From Pseudooctadecabacter jejudonensis (GTDB lineage Bacteria > Pseudomonadota > Alphaproteobacteria > Rhodobacterales > Rhodobacteraceae), in NCBI RefSeq assembly GCF_900172275.1, contig NZ_FWFT01000001.1, positions 248,001 through 312,000 of the forward strand: a stretch of 64,000 bases of DNA, in the 5' to 3' direction. Of this stretch, positions 7,260-15,201 are shown one piece after another. The notes beneath the pieces are model-generated. The model saw nothing but the letters and a program-made list of their open reading frames with translations. It had not been told where the DNA came from and did not search any database. The translations under genes and the position numbers were made by a program. Position 1 is the first letter of the stretch. Each line of letters begins with the position of its first letter.

Positions 7260-7970
7260 ATGGCCACGAAGGACCGCGCACCGTCTGATAAGTTGCCTGT
7301 GTCGCAGCGCATCGACAGCAAAATGGAAAGCAATCCGTTGCGTCGCAAGATGAAGCCCACGGAATGGGCCATCAAGGGCGAGCTGTTTTTGAACTGCTCT
7401 TGCACGGTGTTTTGCCCTTGCGTTGTGTCTCTTGGCGCGCATCCACCCACCGAAGGGCACTGCCATGCGTGGATGGCCATTGCCATTGATGAGGGGCATT
7501 TTGAGGGCGAGGATCTGGCCGGGCTGAACGTGGGCCTGCTGGTCGATATTCCGGGCCGTATGGGCGAAGGCAACTGGCGCGTGGCGGCTTACGTGGATGA
7601 ACGGTCCACGCAGAAGGCGTATAACGGCTTGCTCAAGATCTTTTCGGGGCAGGCAGGTGGGACGACAGGGCTGTTCACCTTCCTTGTGTCCGAGATCATC
7701 GGGGCGGAGCGGGAGAAGGTCGAAATCGTGCGGGACGGCAAAAAGCGCGGCCTTTACATCGGGCGCAAGATTGCCGGTGAGATTGAGATGATCGATGGGG
7801 GCAATCCCGATCATCCGGTCATGATCACAAATTCCAAATACTGGATGGGGCCGGACATCATTGCGGCCAAGGGTTTGAAATCCAAGGTGCGTGATTACGG
7901 ACGTGTTTGGGACTTTGGCGGTATGTCGGCAGAGATTTGCCCGATTGACTGGAAAGGCCCCAAGCCATGA
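7260..7970 (+). CDS. DUF1326 domain protein
   Basis: A 236-residue soluble protein. DUF1326 begins near residue 36 (TEWAIKGELFLNCSCTVFCPC) with the characteristic cysteine cluster CSCTVFCPC around residues 45-53 and a later CHAWMAI; the cluster looks like a metal or redox site. The start at 7260 has AGGAG 7 bases upstream. It lies between the DUF2182 gene and a DinB gene, and its TGA overlaps the next ATG. The DUF2182/DUF1326 pairing is known in other bacteria, but the role is not. Confidence 0.87.
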   Translation: MATKDRAPSDKLPVSQRIDSKMESNPLRRKMKPTEWAIKGELFLNCSCTVFCPCVVSLGAHPPTEGHCHAWMAIAIDEGHFEGEDLAGLNVGLLVDIPGRMGEGNWRVAAYVDERSTQKAYNGLLKIFSGQAGGTTGLFTFLVSEIIGAEREKVEIVRDGKKRGLYIGRKIAGEIEMIDGGNPDHPVMITNSKYWMGPDIIAAKGLKSKVRDYGRVWDFGGMSAEICPIDWKGPKP

Positions 7971-8467
7971 TCACAGGCCAGTACTGCCGGACGATGGCGC
8001 AGTATAACCAGTGGCAAAACAATGGCTTGCGCAACCTTATTAAGGCGATGGATGAAGAAGAGTTGCGGCTGGATCGCGGCGCTTTTTTCGGGTCGATCTT
8101 TGGCACGCTGAACCACGTTCTGTGGGCGGATATCTTGTGGCTGAGCCGGTTTGGGGCCGGTGACCCGCCGGACGTGCCCGCCGCACAACACCGCGACATG
8201 ACGCCCAACAAAGCAGAGTGGGACCGTTTGCGGTTTATCACGGACGGGCGGATCAACACTTGGGCGGCAGGGCTGAAAGAGGTCGATTTGACGGGCGATC
8301 TGGAGTGGTATTCCACGATGCTGGACAAAACCATGCGGGACCCCAAGACGCTGTGTGCAGTTCATTTTTTCAATCATCAGACCCATCACCGTGGCCAGAT
8401 CCACGCGATGATGACGGCGGCGGGCCAGACGCCCATCGACACTGATCTTTCTTTGATGGCGGAGTAG
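7967..8467 (+). CDS. DinB family protein
   Basis: A 166-residue four-helix DinB/YfiT-type protein with the metal-binding histidine triad H50 (TLNHVLW), H137 and H141 (HFFNHQTHHRGQIH). DinB proteins include thiol-dependent S-transferases and hydrolases as well as many of unknown function. It starts inside the DUF1326 stop (ATGA) and ends 6 bp before dmdA, so it is almost certainly co-transcribed with dmdA. A thiol- or cofactor-linked role in DMSP metabolism is possible but unproven. Confidence 0.88.
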   Translation: MITGQYCRTMAQYNQWQNNGLRNLIKAMDEEELRLDRGAFFGSIFGTLNHVLWADILWLSRFGAGDPPDVPAAQHRDMTPNKAEWDRLRFITDGRINTWAAGLKEVDLTGDLEWYSTMLDKTMRDPKTLCAVHFFNHQTHHRGQIHAMMTAAGQTPIDTDLSLMAE

Positions 8468-8473
8468 GGAAAT

Positions 8474-9574
8474 ATGGCAACGATTGCAGGTTCGCGCCGC
8501 GTGCGTCGCACGGCGTTCTCTGAGGGTGTCGAGGCGGCTGGGGTCAAGGGCTATACGGTGTACAACCGGATGCTTCTGCCCACGGTGTTTCGGTCGGTGG
8601 TTGAGGATTACCGGCATTTGAAGACCGCTGTGCAGGTCTGGGATGTCGCTGTCGAGAGACAGGTGGAAATTCGCGGGCCGGACGCGGGCCGTTTGATGCA
8701 AATGCTGACGCCGCGTGATCTGCGGGGCATGTTGCCGGGCATGTGTTATTATGTGCCGATGGTGGATGAAACCGGTGGGATGCTCAATGATCCGGTGGCG
8801 GTCAAGCTGGCGGAGGATCGCTATTGGGTGTCGATTGCGGACAGTGATTTGTTGTTGTGGATCAAGGGTTTGGCCTACGGTCTTCGCATGGATGTTCTGG
8901 TCGATGAACCGGATGTGTCGCCCTTGGCCATTCAGGGGCCTCTGGCCGATGAGCTGGCCGCACGGGTCTTTGGCGACAAGGTCCGCGACATCAAGTTTTT
9001 CCGCTACGGGATGTTTGAATTTGGTGGCAAAGACCATGTCGTGGCGCGGTCTGGCTATTCGAAACAGGGCGGATTTGAGGTCTATGTCGAAGGGTCCGAG
9101 AACGGGATGCCGTTGTGGAATGCCTTGATGGAGGCCGGGCGTGATCTTGACGTGCATGCCGGTTGCCCCAACCTGATTGAGCGCATCGAGGGCGGTTTGC
9201 TGTCTTATGGCAACGACATGACCCGCGAAAACACCCCGCATGAGGCGGGACTGGGGCGGTTTTGTTCGACCCAGACGGCGATTGGATGCGTGGGCCGCGA
9301 TGCGCTGTTGCGCGTCAGTAAGGAAGGCCCCGTCAAACAGATCCGCGCAATCCGGATTGAGGGCGATTTGCCGCCCTGTGATCGGGCTTGGCCGCTGATG
9401 GACGGGCAACGCCAGGTGGGGCAGGTGACCTCTGCGGCCTACAGCCCTGATTTCGAACAGAATGTCGGGATTGGCATGGTCCGGTTGACCCACTGGGATC
9501 AGGGGACGGATTTGGATGTGGTCACGCAGGCCGGCGTTTTTCCGGCCATTGTACACGAAACATTCTGGATTTAG
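8474..9574 (+). CDS. dmdA: Dimethylsulfoniopropionate demethylase
   Basis: Transfers a methyl group from DMSP to tetrahydrofolate, giving methylmercaptopropionate and 5-methyl-THF. The 366-residue protein closely follows the known DmdA sequence pattern rather than plain GcvT: RRVRRTAFSEGVEAAGVKGY, YTVYNRMLLPT, WDVAVERQVEI, MCYYVPMVDE, YWVSIADSDLLL, ARSGYSKQGGFEVYVE and CPNLIERIEGGLLSYGND are all present across the GcvT-like folate-binding fold. Length matches known DmdA (about 369). TAGGGAAATATG couples it to the DinB stop. acuI follows after a 54-bp gap containing a long palindrome. The presence of dmdA marks a DMSP-using marine bacterium. Confidence 0.93.
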   Translation: MATIAGSRRVRRTAFSEGVEAAGVKGYTVYNRMLLPTVFRSVVEDYRHLKTAVQVWDVAVERQVEIRGPDAGRLMQMLTPRDLRGMLPGMCYYVPMVDETGGMLNDPVAVKLAEDRYWVSIADSDLLLWIKGLAYGLRMDVLVDEPDVSPLAIQGPLADELAARVFGDKVRDIKFFRYGMFEFGGKDHVVARSGYSKQGGFEVYVEGSENGMPLWNALMEAGRDLDVHAGCPNLIERIEGGLLSYGNDMTRENTPHEAGLGRFCSTQTAIGCVGRDALLRVSKEGPVKQIRAIRIEGDLPPCDRAWPLMDGQRQVGQVTSAAYSPDFEQNVGIGMVRLTHWDQGTDLDVVTQAGVFPAIVHETFWI

Positions 9575-9575
9575 C

Positions 9576-9611
9576 GCGGGTCTAAAATTCCGGAATTTTA
9601 GACAGGCCCGC
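9576..9611. terminator. Long palindrome between dmdA and acuI
   Basis: GTCTAAAATTCC at 9580-9591 is followed directly by its exact reverse complement (to 9603), and flanking GCGGG/CCCGC can extend the stem. It may be a partial terminator or RNA-stability hairpin that sets the dmdA:acuI ratio. A near-identical palindrome lies at 20149-20172. Confidence 0.6.
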
Positions 9612-9628
9612 AAACACAGGAGAACGAT

Positions 9629-10612
9629 ATGTTTAACGCTTTGGTGGTTGAAAAGAACGACGAGGGGAAGACCTCTGCATCCGTGCAACAGATCGGTGAG
9701 GACGTCTTGCCCGCCGGTGAGGTCACGGTCGCGGTCGAGTATTCCACGGTCAATTACAAGGACGGTCTGTGCATCGGCCCCGGGGGGGGATTGGTGCGCA
9801 ATTATCCCCATGTGCCGGGCATTGATTTTGCGGGCACCGTAGAGACGTCGGACGATGACCGTTACAAGCCCGGTGACAAGGTTGTGCTGACAGGCTGGCG
9901 CGTGGGCGAGGCCCATTGGGGCGGATATTCCCAAAAAGCGCGGGTGAAGGCCGATTGGTTGGTGCCTTTGCCCGAAGGGTTGGACACGCGTCAGGCGATG
10001 GCGGTGGGCACGGCTGGTTTCACTGCCATGCTCGCCGTGATGGCGCTTGAGGATCACGGTATCAAGGACGGGCCAGTTTTGGTGACGGGCGCCGCTGGCG
10101 GTGTTGGGTCCGTGGCAACGGCCATCTTGGCCAATCTTGGGCATGAGGTCGCGGGTGTGACGGGCCGCCCTGAGACGGCGGATTATCTGACCTCGCTGGG
10201 TGCCACCCAGATCGTGGCCCGTGAGGAGTTGAACGAAACGACCAAGCGTCCGCTTGAAGGGGAGACCTGGGGCGGCTGCGTGGACGCTGTGGGCGGTGAG
10301 ATGTTGGCGCGTTTGCTGGGGCAGATGAAATACGGGGCCTCTGTTGCGGCTGTGGGTCTGGCCGGTGGGGCGGCTTTGCCTGCCACCGTCATTCCGTTTT
10401 TGCTGCGCGGCGTGAACCTGTTGGGCATCGACAGCGTCATGCAGCCCTATGACAATCGTGTGCGGGCCTGGGCACGGATTGCGCAGGATCTGCCGATGGA
10501 GAAGCTGGAGGCGATGGTTCAGCCTGCCACCTTGTCTGATCTGCCTGGCTTGGGGCGCGATATCCTGAAGGGTCAGGTCAAGGGGCGTGTTGTCGTTGAC
10601 GTGAACGCCTGA
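9629..10612 (+). CDS. acuI: Acryloyl-CoA reductase AcuI (MDR family)
   Basis: NADPH-dependent reduction of acryloyl-CoA to propionyl-CoA, detoxifying acrylate from DMSP. The 327-residue medium-chain dehydrogenase/reductase of the YhdH/AcuI group has a GroES-like N-terminus (STVNYKDGL, PHVPGIDFAGTV) and a Rossmann domain with VLVTGAAGGVGSVATAILA near residue 152. It lacks the zinc ligands of alcohol dehydrogenases, as expected. Residues GWRVGEAHWGGYSQKARV match the family. Adjacency to dmdA is the arrangement known in other roseobacters. The RBS AGGAG lies 8 bases before the ATG. Confidence 0.93.
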   Translation: MFNALVVEKNDEGKTSASVQQIGEDVLPAGEVTVAVEYSTVNYKDGLCIGPGGGLVRNYPHVPGIDFAGTVETSDDDRYKPGDKVVLTGWRVGEAHWGGYSQKARVKADWLVPLPEGLDTRQAMAVGTAGFTAMLAVMALEDHGIKDGPVLVTGAAGGVGSVATAILANLGHEVAGVTGRPETADYLTSLGATQIVAREELNETTKRPLEGETWGGCVDAVGGEMLARLLGQMKYGASVAAVGLAGGAALPATVIPFLLRGVNLLGIDSVMQPYDNRVRAWARIAQDLPMEKLEAMVQPATLSDLPGLGRDILKGQVKGRVVVDVNA

Positions 10613-10658
10613 TTTGGCAAACGGGTGCGGTGCCGTCAGGTGCCGCGCCTGATCGCTG

Positions 10659-10691
10659 GCCGGCGGATTTGAGTTTTTTGGTCAGATGAAG
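10659..10691 (-). repeat. Dispersed CTTCATCTGACC element, copy 1 (degenerate)
   Basis: Read on the minus strand, CTTCATCTGACC-AAAAAACTC followed by a GC-rich end resembles the elements at 19843, 29685, 34260 and 36908. It lies in the acuI-phr gap. Confidence 0.5.
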
Positions 10692-10747
10692 GGTTGGCGC
10701 ATCGTTTTGGCGGGTTAGGTTCCGGCCAAAGCGAAGGAGCCCCCGAC

Positions 10748-12169
10748 ATGACATCCGCGACACCTGTGATTTATTGGGTCCGCCGTGATTTGCGGCTGAG
10801 CGACAATGGGGCGTTGACGGCGGCTGTCGACACCGGGCGGCCTGTGATACCGCTGTTTATCTGCGATGAGGTGGTGGAAGGCCACGGGGCCGCGCCGAAG
10901 TTTCGTCTTGGCGAAGGGGTTCGTGTTTTTGGGGGGGCTTTGGCCGAAACAGGGTCGCGTTTGATCTTGCGGCGCGGCGCGGCTTTGGACGTGTTGCGGG
11001 AGGTCATCGCGCAAACGGGAGCTGAGGCCGTGTATTGGAACCGTTTGTATGATCCTGAGGCCAAGGCGCGCGACACCAAGGTTAAGGCGGCTTTGAAGGA
11101 CGACGGGGTTGAGGCGAAATCCTTCGCGGGTCATTTGCTGTTTGAACCTTGGACAGTGGAGACAAAAACCGGCGGGTTTTACAAGGTCTTTACGCCCATG
11201 TGGAAGATGGTGCGCGACCGCGATGTGGCGGCCCCAGTGCCCGCCCCCGATGATATTCCCGCCCCTGCGGATTGGCCCGAAAGCGATGATCTGGATGATT
11301 GGGGGTTGGGTGACGCGATGCGGCGGGGGGCGGCCGTTTTGGCCCCCCATATGTGTGTGGGTGAGGAGGCCGCGCGAGGGCGGCTCGGCGCGTTTATGGC
11401 CCATAAGGTGGAGGGCTATGACACCAACCGTGATTTGCCGTCCGTGGATGGCACATCGCGACTGTCCGAAAACCTGACCTACGGAGAGATCAGCCCCGCC
11501 ACTTGTTGGCATGCAGGCCGGCGTGGGATGGCCGAAGGCAAAAAGGGGGCGGAGACCTTTTGCAAAGAGCTGGTCTGGCGTGAATTTGCCTATCATCTGG
11601 CCCATCATACCCCGCGCATCACAACGGATAACTGGAAAGAAGATTGGGATGCCTTCCCGTGGAACGAGGATGAACGCAAGGCGGAGGTGAAGGCGTGGAA
11701 ACAGGGGCGCACGGGGCTGCCCTTTGTCGATGCGGCCATGCGTGAGATGTATGTCACCGGCACGATGCACAACCGCGGCCGCATGATTGTGGCGTCCTAT
11801 CTGACAAAGCACCTTTTATGTCACTGGAAGATCGGGATGAAGTGGTTTGAGGACTGCCTGATTGACTGGGACCCTGCCAGCAACGCCATGGGGTGGCAGT
11901 GGTCGGCGGGGTCTGGTCCGGATGCAACGCCGTATTTCCGCGTGTTCAATCCAGACACTCAGGTGGAGAAATTCGACCGGGACGGACAGTATCGCAAGAC
12001 ATGGATCGCGGAGCGGTATGGCAGCCCCAGCGACACGGCGTTGTCTTATTTTAACGCCATCCCCGAAAGCTGGCCCATGTCACCGGATGATGACTATCCC
12101 AAGCCGATCGTTGAGGCGTCAGAGGGGCGCAAACGGGCGCTTGAGGCCTATGAAAACCGCGACTTTTGA
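10748..12169 (+). CDS. phrB: Deoxyribodipyrimidine photolyase
   Basis: Light-driven repair of cyclobutane pyrimidine dimers. 473 residues, standard class I CPD photolyase length. The N-terminal antenna-binding domain starts VIYWVRRDLRLSDNGAL. The C-terminal FAD domain contains GRTGLPFVDAAMREMYVTG, MHNRGRMIVASYLTKHLL and WQWSAGSGPDATPYFRVFNP, including the tryptophans and DNA-binding segment of the family. The start at 10748 follows GAAGGAG; an in-frame TTG at 10694 is ignored. It precedes a cfa gene, an arrangement also seen in Rhodobacter sphaeroides (phrA-cfaA), where both belong to the singlet-oxygen sigma-E regulon. Confidence 0.94.
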   Translation: MTSATPVIYWVRRDLRLSDNGALTAAVDTGRPVIPLFICDEVVEGHGAAPKFRLGEGVRVFGGALAETGSRLILRRGAALDVLREVIAQTGAEAVYWNRLYDPEAKARDTKVKAALKDDGVEAKSFAGHLLFEPWTVETKTGGFYKVFTPMWKMVRDRDVAAPVPAPDDIPAPADWPESDDLDDWGLGDAMRRGAAVLAPHMCVGEEAARGRLGAFMAHKVEGYDTNRDLPSVDGTSRLSENLTYGEISPATCWHAGRRGMAEGKKGAETFCKELVWREFAYHLAHHTPRITTDNWKEDWDAFPWNEDERKAEVKAWKQGRTGLPFVDAAMREMYVTGTMHNRGRMIVASYLTKHLLCHWKIGMKWFEDCLIDWDPASNAMGWQWSAGSGPDATPYFRVFNPDTQVEKFDRDGQYRKTWIAERYGSPSDTALSYFNAIPESWPMSPDDDYPKPIVEASEGRKRALEAYENRDF

Positions 12170-12211
12170 GTTGTCAATTTAATGTGACACGTAACGCGTG
12201 ACAGTTTTCTG

Positions 12212-12237
12212 CGGTTTCGTTAACAATTGCGAAACCG
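12212..12237. promoter_or_regulatory. Inverted repeat between photolyase and cfa
   Basis: Perfect 8-bp arms CGGTTTCG and CGAAACCG are separated by 10 AT-rich bases in the 120-bp gap. It could be an operator or a weak terminator; no T-run follows. No sigma-E consensus was recognised with confidence in the gap. Confidence 0.4.
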
Positions 12238-12289
12238 ATCTCGCGCGTCTTGCGTATCTCAATAAAGAAAACAACAACTTGGAATTCTG

Positions 12290-13501
12290 ATGATCCTTAC
12301 CACGACGGACGGGCAGGCCAATTTGCCCCGCTATTTCCCACAGGTCTTTGCCATGTCCAAAGGTCTTAAGCGCGGGCGGGTAGATTTTATTTTGCCAGAC
12401 GGGCGGACCTTTCGCGCCGAAGCGCCTGAGCCAGGCTATGTGGCGGTGATTGAGGTTCACAACCCCGATCTGTTCGCGCGCCTGATCCGTGAGGGCGATT
12501 TGGGCTTTTCGGAGGCCTACATGGACGGGTGGTGGTCCACGCCGGATTTGATGGCCTTTATGGATTTGGTCAGCGACGACGCGGAAGACATCTACGATGG
12601 GTTCCCGGGCCAGGGCCTTGTGCGGACGTATGAAAAACTGCGGTTCTGGTTGCAGAGCAATTCAAAGCGGCAGGCCAAAAAGAACATCAGTTACCATTAC
12701 GATCTGGGCAATGATTTCTACGGGCTGTGGCTGGACGACACGATGACCTATTCGTCGGCCAAATATGAGACGGGCCAAGAGGATCTGGAAAAGGCGCAGA
12801 CGCAGAAATATGCCTCTATGGTGGATGAGATGGGCGCACAGCCCGGGGATCATGTGCTTGAGATCGGCTGCGGTTGGGGTGGGTTTGCGGAATACGCCGC
12901 AGGCCAGCGGGGGCTGCGCGTTACCTGCCTGACGATTTCCCAAGAACAGTATAACTACGCCGTGGATCGCATTGAAAAGGCTGGGCTTTCCGACATGGTG
13001 GAGTTCAAGCTGCAGGACTACCGCGATGAGACCGGCACCTATGACGGCATCGCCAGCATCGAGATGTTCGAGGCCGTGGGTGAGAAATATTGGCCCACCT
13101 ATTTTGACACTGTCCGCGACCGGCTGAAGCCCGGCGCACGGGGCACGTTCCAGATCATTTTGGTGCAGGACCGCCGGTGGCACGTCTATAAACGCGGCGT
13201 CGATTTCATTCAGAAATACATCTTCCCGGGTGGCATGTTGCCTGCGCCCACGATCCTGCGCGATGTGATCCGCACATCGGGGCTTGAGGTCACGCAGAGT
13301 GTGGAATTCGGGCAAAGTTATTCGGAAACGCTGCGCCGTTGGTATGAGACCTTTAACGAAAAGTGGGATCATGTGGCTGATCTGGGCTTTGATGAGCGGT
13401 TCAAGCGGATGTGGAACTTTTACCTTACATCTTGCGCGGGGGCCTTCCGCGGGGGTATTTGCGATGTAACGCAAATTACGGTGACAAAGCCCACCAACTA
13501 G
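12290..13501 (+). CDS. cfa: Cyclopropane-fatty-acyl-phospholipid synthase family methyltransferase
   Basis: SAM-dependent modification of unsaturated phospholipid acyl chains. The 403-residue protein has an N-terminal lipid-binding domain with LGFSEAYMDGWW and a C-terminal Rossmann methyltransferase with VLEIGCGWGGFAEYAA (SAM motif I, near residue 188), CLTISQEQYNYA and YDGIASIEMFEAVGEKYW. These are all hallmarks of Cfa/mycolic-acid cyclopropane synthases. In R. sphaeroides homologues next to phrA (cfaA) take part in singlet-oxygen response and furan fatty acid formation, so the product here may not be a simple cyclopropane. ATG at 12290. Confidence 0.9.
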   Translation: MILTTTDGQANLPRYFPQVFAMSKGLKRGRVDFILPDGRTFRAEAPEPGYVAVIEVHNPDLFARLIREGDLGFSEAYMDGWWSTPDLMAFMDLVSDDAEDIYDGFPGQGLVRTYEKLRFWLQSNSKRQAKKNISYHYDLGNDFYGLWLDDTMTYSSAKYETGQEDLEKAQTQKYASMVDEMGAQPGDHVLEIGCGWGGFAEYAAGQRGLRVTCLTISQEQYNYAVDRIEKAGLSDMVEFKLQDYRDETGTYDGIASIEMFEAVGEKYWPTYFDTVRDRLKPGARGTFQIILVQDRRWHVYKRGVDFIQKYIFPGGMLPAPTILRDVIRTSGLEVTQSVEFGQSYSETLRRWYETFNEKWDHVADLGFDERFKRMWNFYLTSCAGAFRGGICDVTQITVTKPTN

Positions 13502-13552
13502 GCACCCGAGAGAGGTGCGGGGCCGCGCCACATAAAAATCGGGAGCAGGGAT

Positions 13553-13993
13553 ATGCCAACATTTGGACGTTTGGTCGGCGCGATCTGTTTCGGGGCGCTG
13601 GCGTGGTATGTCTCTTTGTTGATCATGCCGCTGTTTCCCGAAGGCACGAATTTGGGCTGGTTTCAGGAATTGAACACCGCGATTGGCTTGTTTGTGGGAT
13701 GGAAGGTGGCGGGGCCACGGGCAGGCACGGGCTATGTGTCGGCGATCAGTTACGGTTTGACCACTTTGGTGGCGTTGGTCGTGATGGGGCTTTTCTTCAA
13801 CTCGTTCTTTGTGATGATCGAGCTGTCGTTGCGCAAACGCTATGACGGCGCGGGGGAGGCTGTGACGGATGTGTTTGCGCTGTTCATCGAACACGGGATG
13901 ATGATGGCCACGCCTGAAATCATCTCAACCCTGTTGGTGGGCGGCCTTGTGGGTGGCCTGGTGACTGAGTTTTTTGGGCGCAGGTTTACCTGA
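13553..13993 (+). CDS. trgA: TrgA family membrane protein
   Basis: A 146-residue membrane protein with three to four hydrophobic segments (LVGAICFGALAWYVSLLIM; ISYGLTTLVALVVMGLFFNSFF; a glycine-rich segment near the C-terminus). It resembles TrgA of the R. sphaeroides tellurite-resistance locus. Gene order trgA-trgB-cysK is the same as in that locus, which is the main support for the name. GGGAGCAGGG precedes the ATG; the TGA overlaps the trgB ATG. The mechanism of tellurite resistance is unknown. Confidence 0.85.
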   Translation: MPTFGRLVGAICFGALAWYVSLLIMPLFPEGTNLGWFQELNTAIGLFVGWKVAGPRAGTGYVSAISYGLTTLVALVVMGLFFNSFFVMIELSLRKRYDGAGEAVTDVFALFIEHGMMMATPEIISTLLVGGLVGGLVTEFFGRRFT

Positions 13994-15114
13994 TGGATCT
14001 GTTTATTTTCGGCACGTTGCTGCATCTTCCTTTGCTAGAGGTGGTCAGCGGGGACGCGGCGGTGGCGCAGAAGTGTACCCCCGCCACCAGAGACGGGCAC
14101 GGGGTGGACCGTGTGGCCGGACAGGTGTTTCCTATGATGTCTGCGCAGGTGGATGCGGTGGCGTCTGGGATTATCCTGTCGGGGCTGGACGATGAGGCGC
14201 TTATGCGCCTCGATTTTTATGAAAAGGCTTTCGGGTATGATCGGGTTGCTTTTACGGTCACCGATCAGACCGGAGCCCAGCGCGATGTCACAGCCTATAT
14301 GCCCGAAGAGGGCCGGTGGGAGCCAGCCAAGCCGTGGGATTTCGGCGGGTGGGCTGCCGCCTACGGGGAGGTGACAACGCTGACCGCGCGCGAAGCCATG
14401 GGCCTTTATGGCGAATTCACCCCGCGTGAGATGGGCGTGCAGTATCCGCAAATGATGGCGCGGGCAGCGTCGCGTCAGCGTGCCATGCGTGAGGCCGCAA
14501 AGGGCGATTTGGGCCGCGATGATGTTCAGGTGATTGAGGCACGCAAGGCGTATTCAGGCTTTTTCACTGTTCAGGAGATGGATTTGGCGTTCCGCCGTTT
14601 TGACGGGTCCATGTCGGAGCCGGTCAGCCGGTCGGTTTTTGTGGGTGTCGATTGCGCCATCGTGCTGCCCTATGATCCGGTGCGCGACCGTGTGATGGTT
14701 GTCGAACAGTTCCGGCCTGGCGCCTATATGCGCGGTGATCCGAACCCTTGGACGGTGGAACCCATCGCGGGCCGGATTGATCCCGGTGAGGGGCCGGAGG
14801 AGGCCGCCCGCCGTGAGGCCCGCGAAGAGGCGGGCGTGGACGTGCGGGCGCTGCATACGGTGTCTGCGGCCTACCCAAGCCCCGGCACCACGACGGAACA
14901 TTTCTTTGTTTACGTGGGCGAATGCGATCTGCCCGATGTGGCCGCGCACATCGGCGGGCTTGAGGATGAGGCCGAAGACATCCGGTCGCACGTCATGGAG
15001 TGGGACGAATTTGATCAGGGCCTGTCGTCCGGTCGGTTCAACCTGCTGCCCTTGTTGGTGGCGGGGCACTGGTTGGCGCGCAACCGTGAACGCCTGAAGG
15101 CTGAGGCCGCCTAG
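13993..15114 (+). CDS. trgB: TrgB: gamma-glutamylcyclotransferase-like plus NUDIX hydrolase
   Basis: A 373-residue fusion. The N-terminal part (MDLFIFGTLLHLPLLEVV... residues 1-150) looks like the AIG2/gamma-glutamylcyclotransferase-like fold. The C-terminal part is an ADP-sugar-type NUDIX hydrolase with the complete box GRIDPGEGPEEAARREAREE AGV (GX5EX7REUXEEXGU, near residue 257), preceded by VVEQFRPG. It is translationally coupled to trgA. TrgB homologues are linked to tellurite tolerance in R. sphaeroides; the enzymatic substrate (ADP-ribose or similar) is inferred from the NUDIX class. Confidence 0.9.
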   Translation: MDLFIFGTLLHLPLLEVVSGDAAVAQKCTPATRDGHGVDRVAGQVFPMMSAQVDAVASGIILSGLDDEALMRLDFYEKAFGYDRVAFTVTDQTGAQRDVTAYMPEEGRWEPAKPWDFGGWAAAYGEVTTLTAREAMGLYGEFTPREMGVQYPQMMARAASRQRAMREAAKGDLGRDDVQVIEARKAYSGFFTVQEMDLAFRRFDGSMSEPVSRSVFVGVDCAIVLPYDPVRDRVMVVEQFRPGAYMRGDPNPWTVEPIAGRIDPGEGPEEAARREAREEAGVDVRALHTVSAAYPSPGTTTEHFFVYVGECDLPDVAAHIGGLEDEAEDIRSHVMEWDEFDQGLSSGRFNLLPLLVAGHWLARNRERLKAEAA

Positions 15115-15201
15115 CGTGCTGCCCTCGCAAGGGGGCGCGTTCTGCTTGAAGCCATGGGTTGCGTCCAATACACCGGACCCAATGCAATGAAAGGCGCGCC
15201 C

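Noticed and set aside
7895-10144. A 749-residue frame antisense to DinB-dmdA-acuI
   Set aside because: It covers three well-supported plus-strand genes and has no recognisable domain.
10613-10747. Sigma-E promoter upstream of the photolyase gene
   Set aside because: A TGATCG occurs but no -10 partner at suitable spacing could be recognised by eye; left as a test in the findings.
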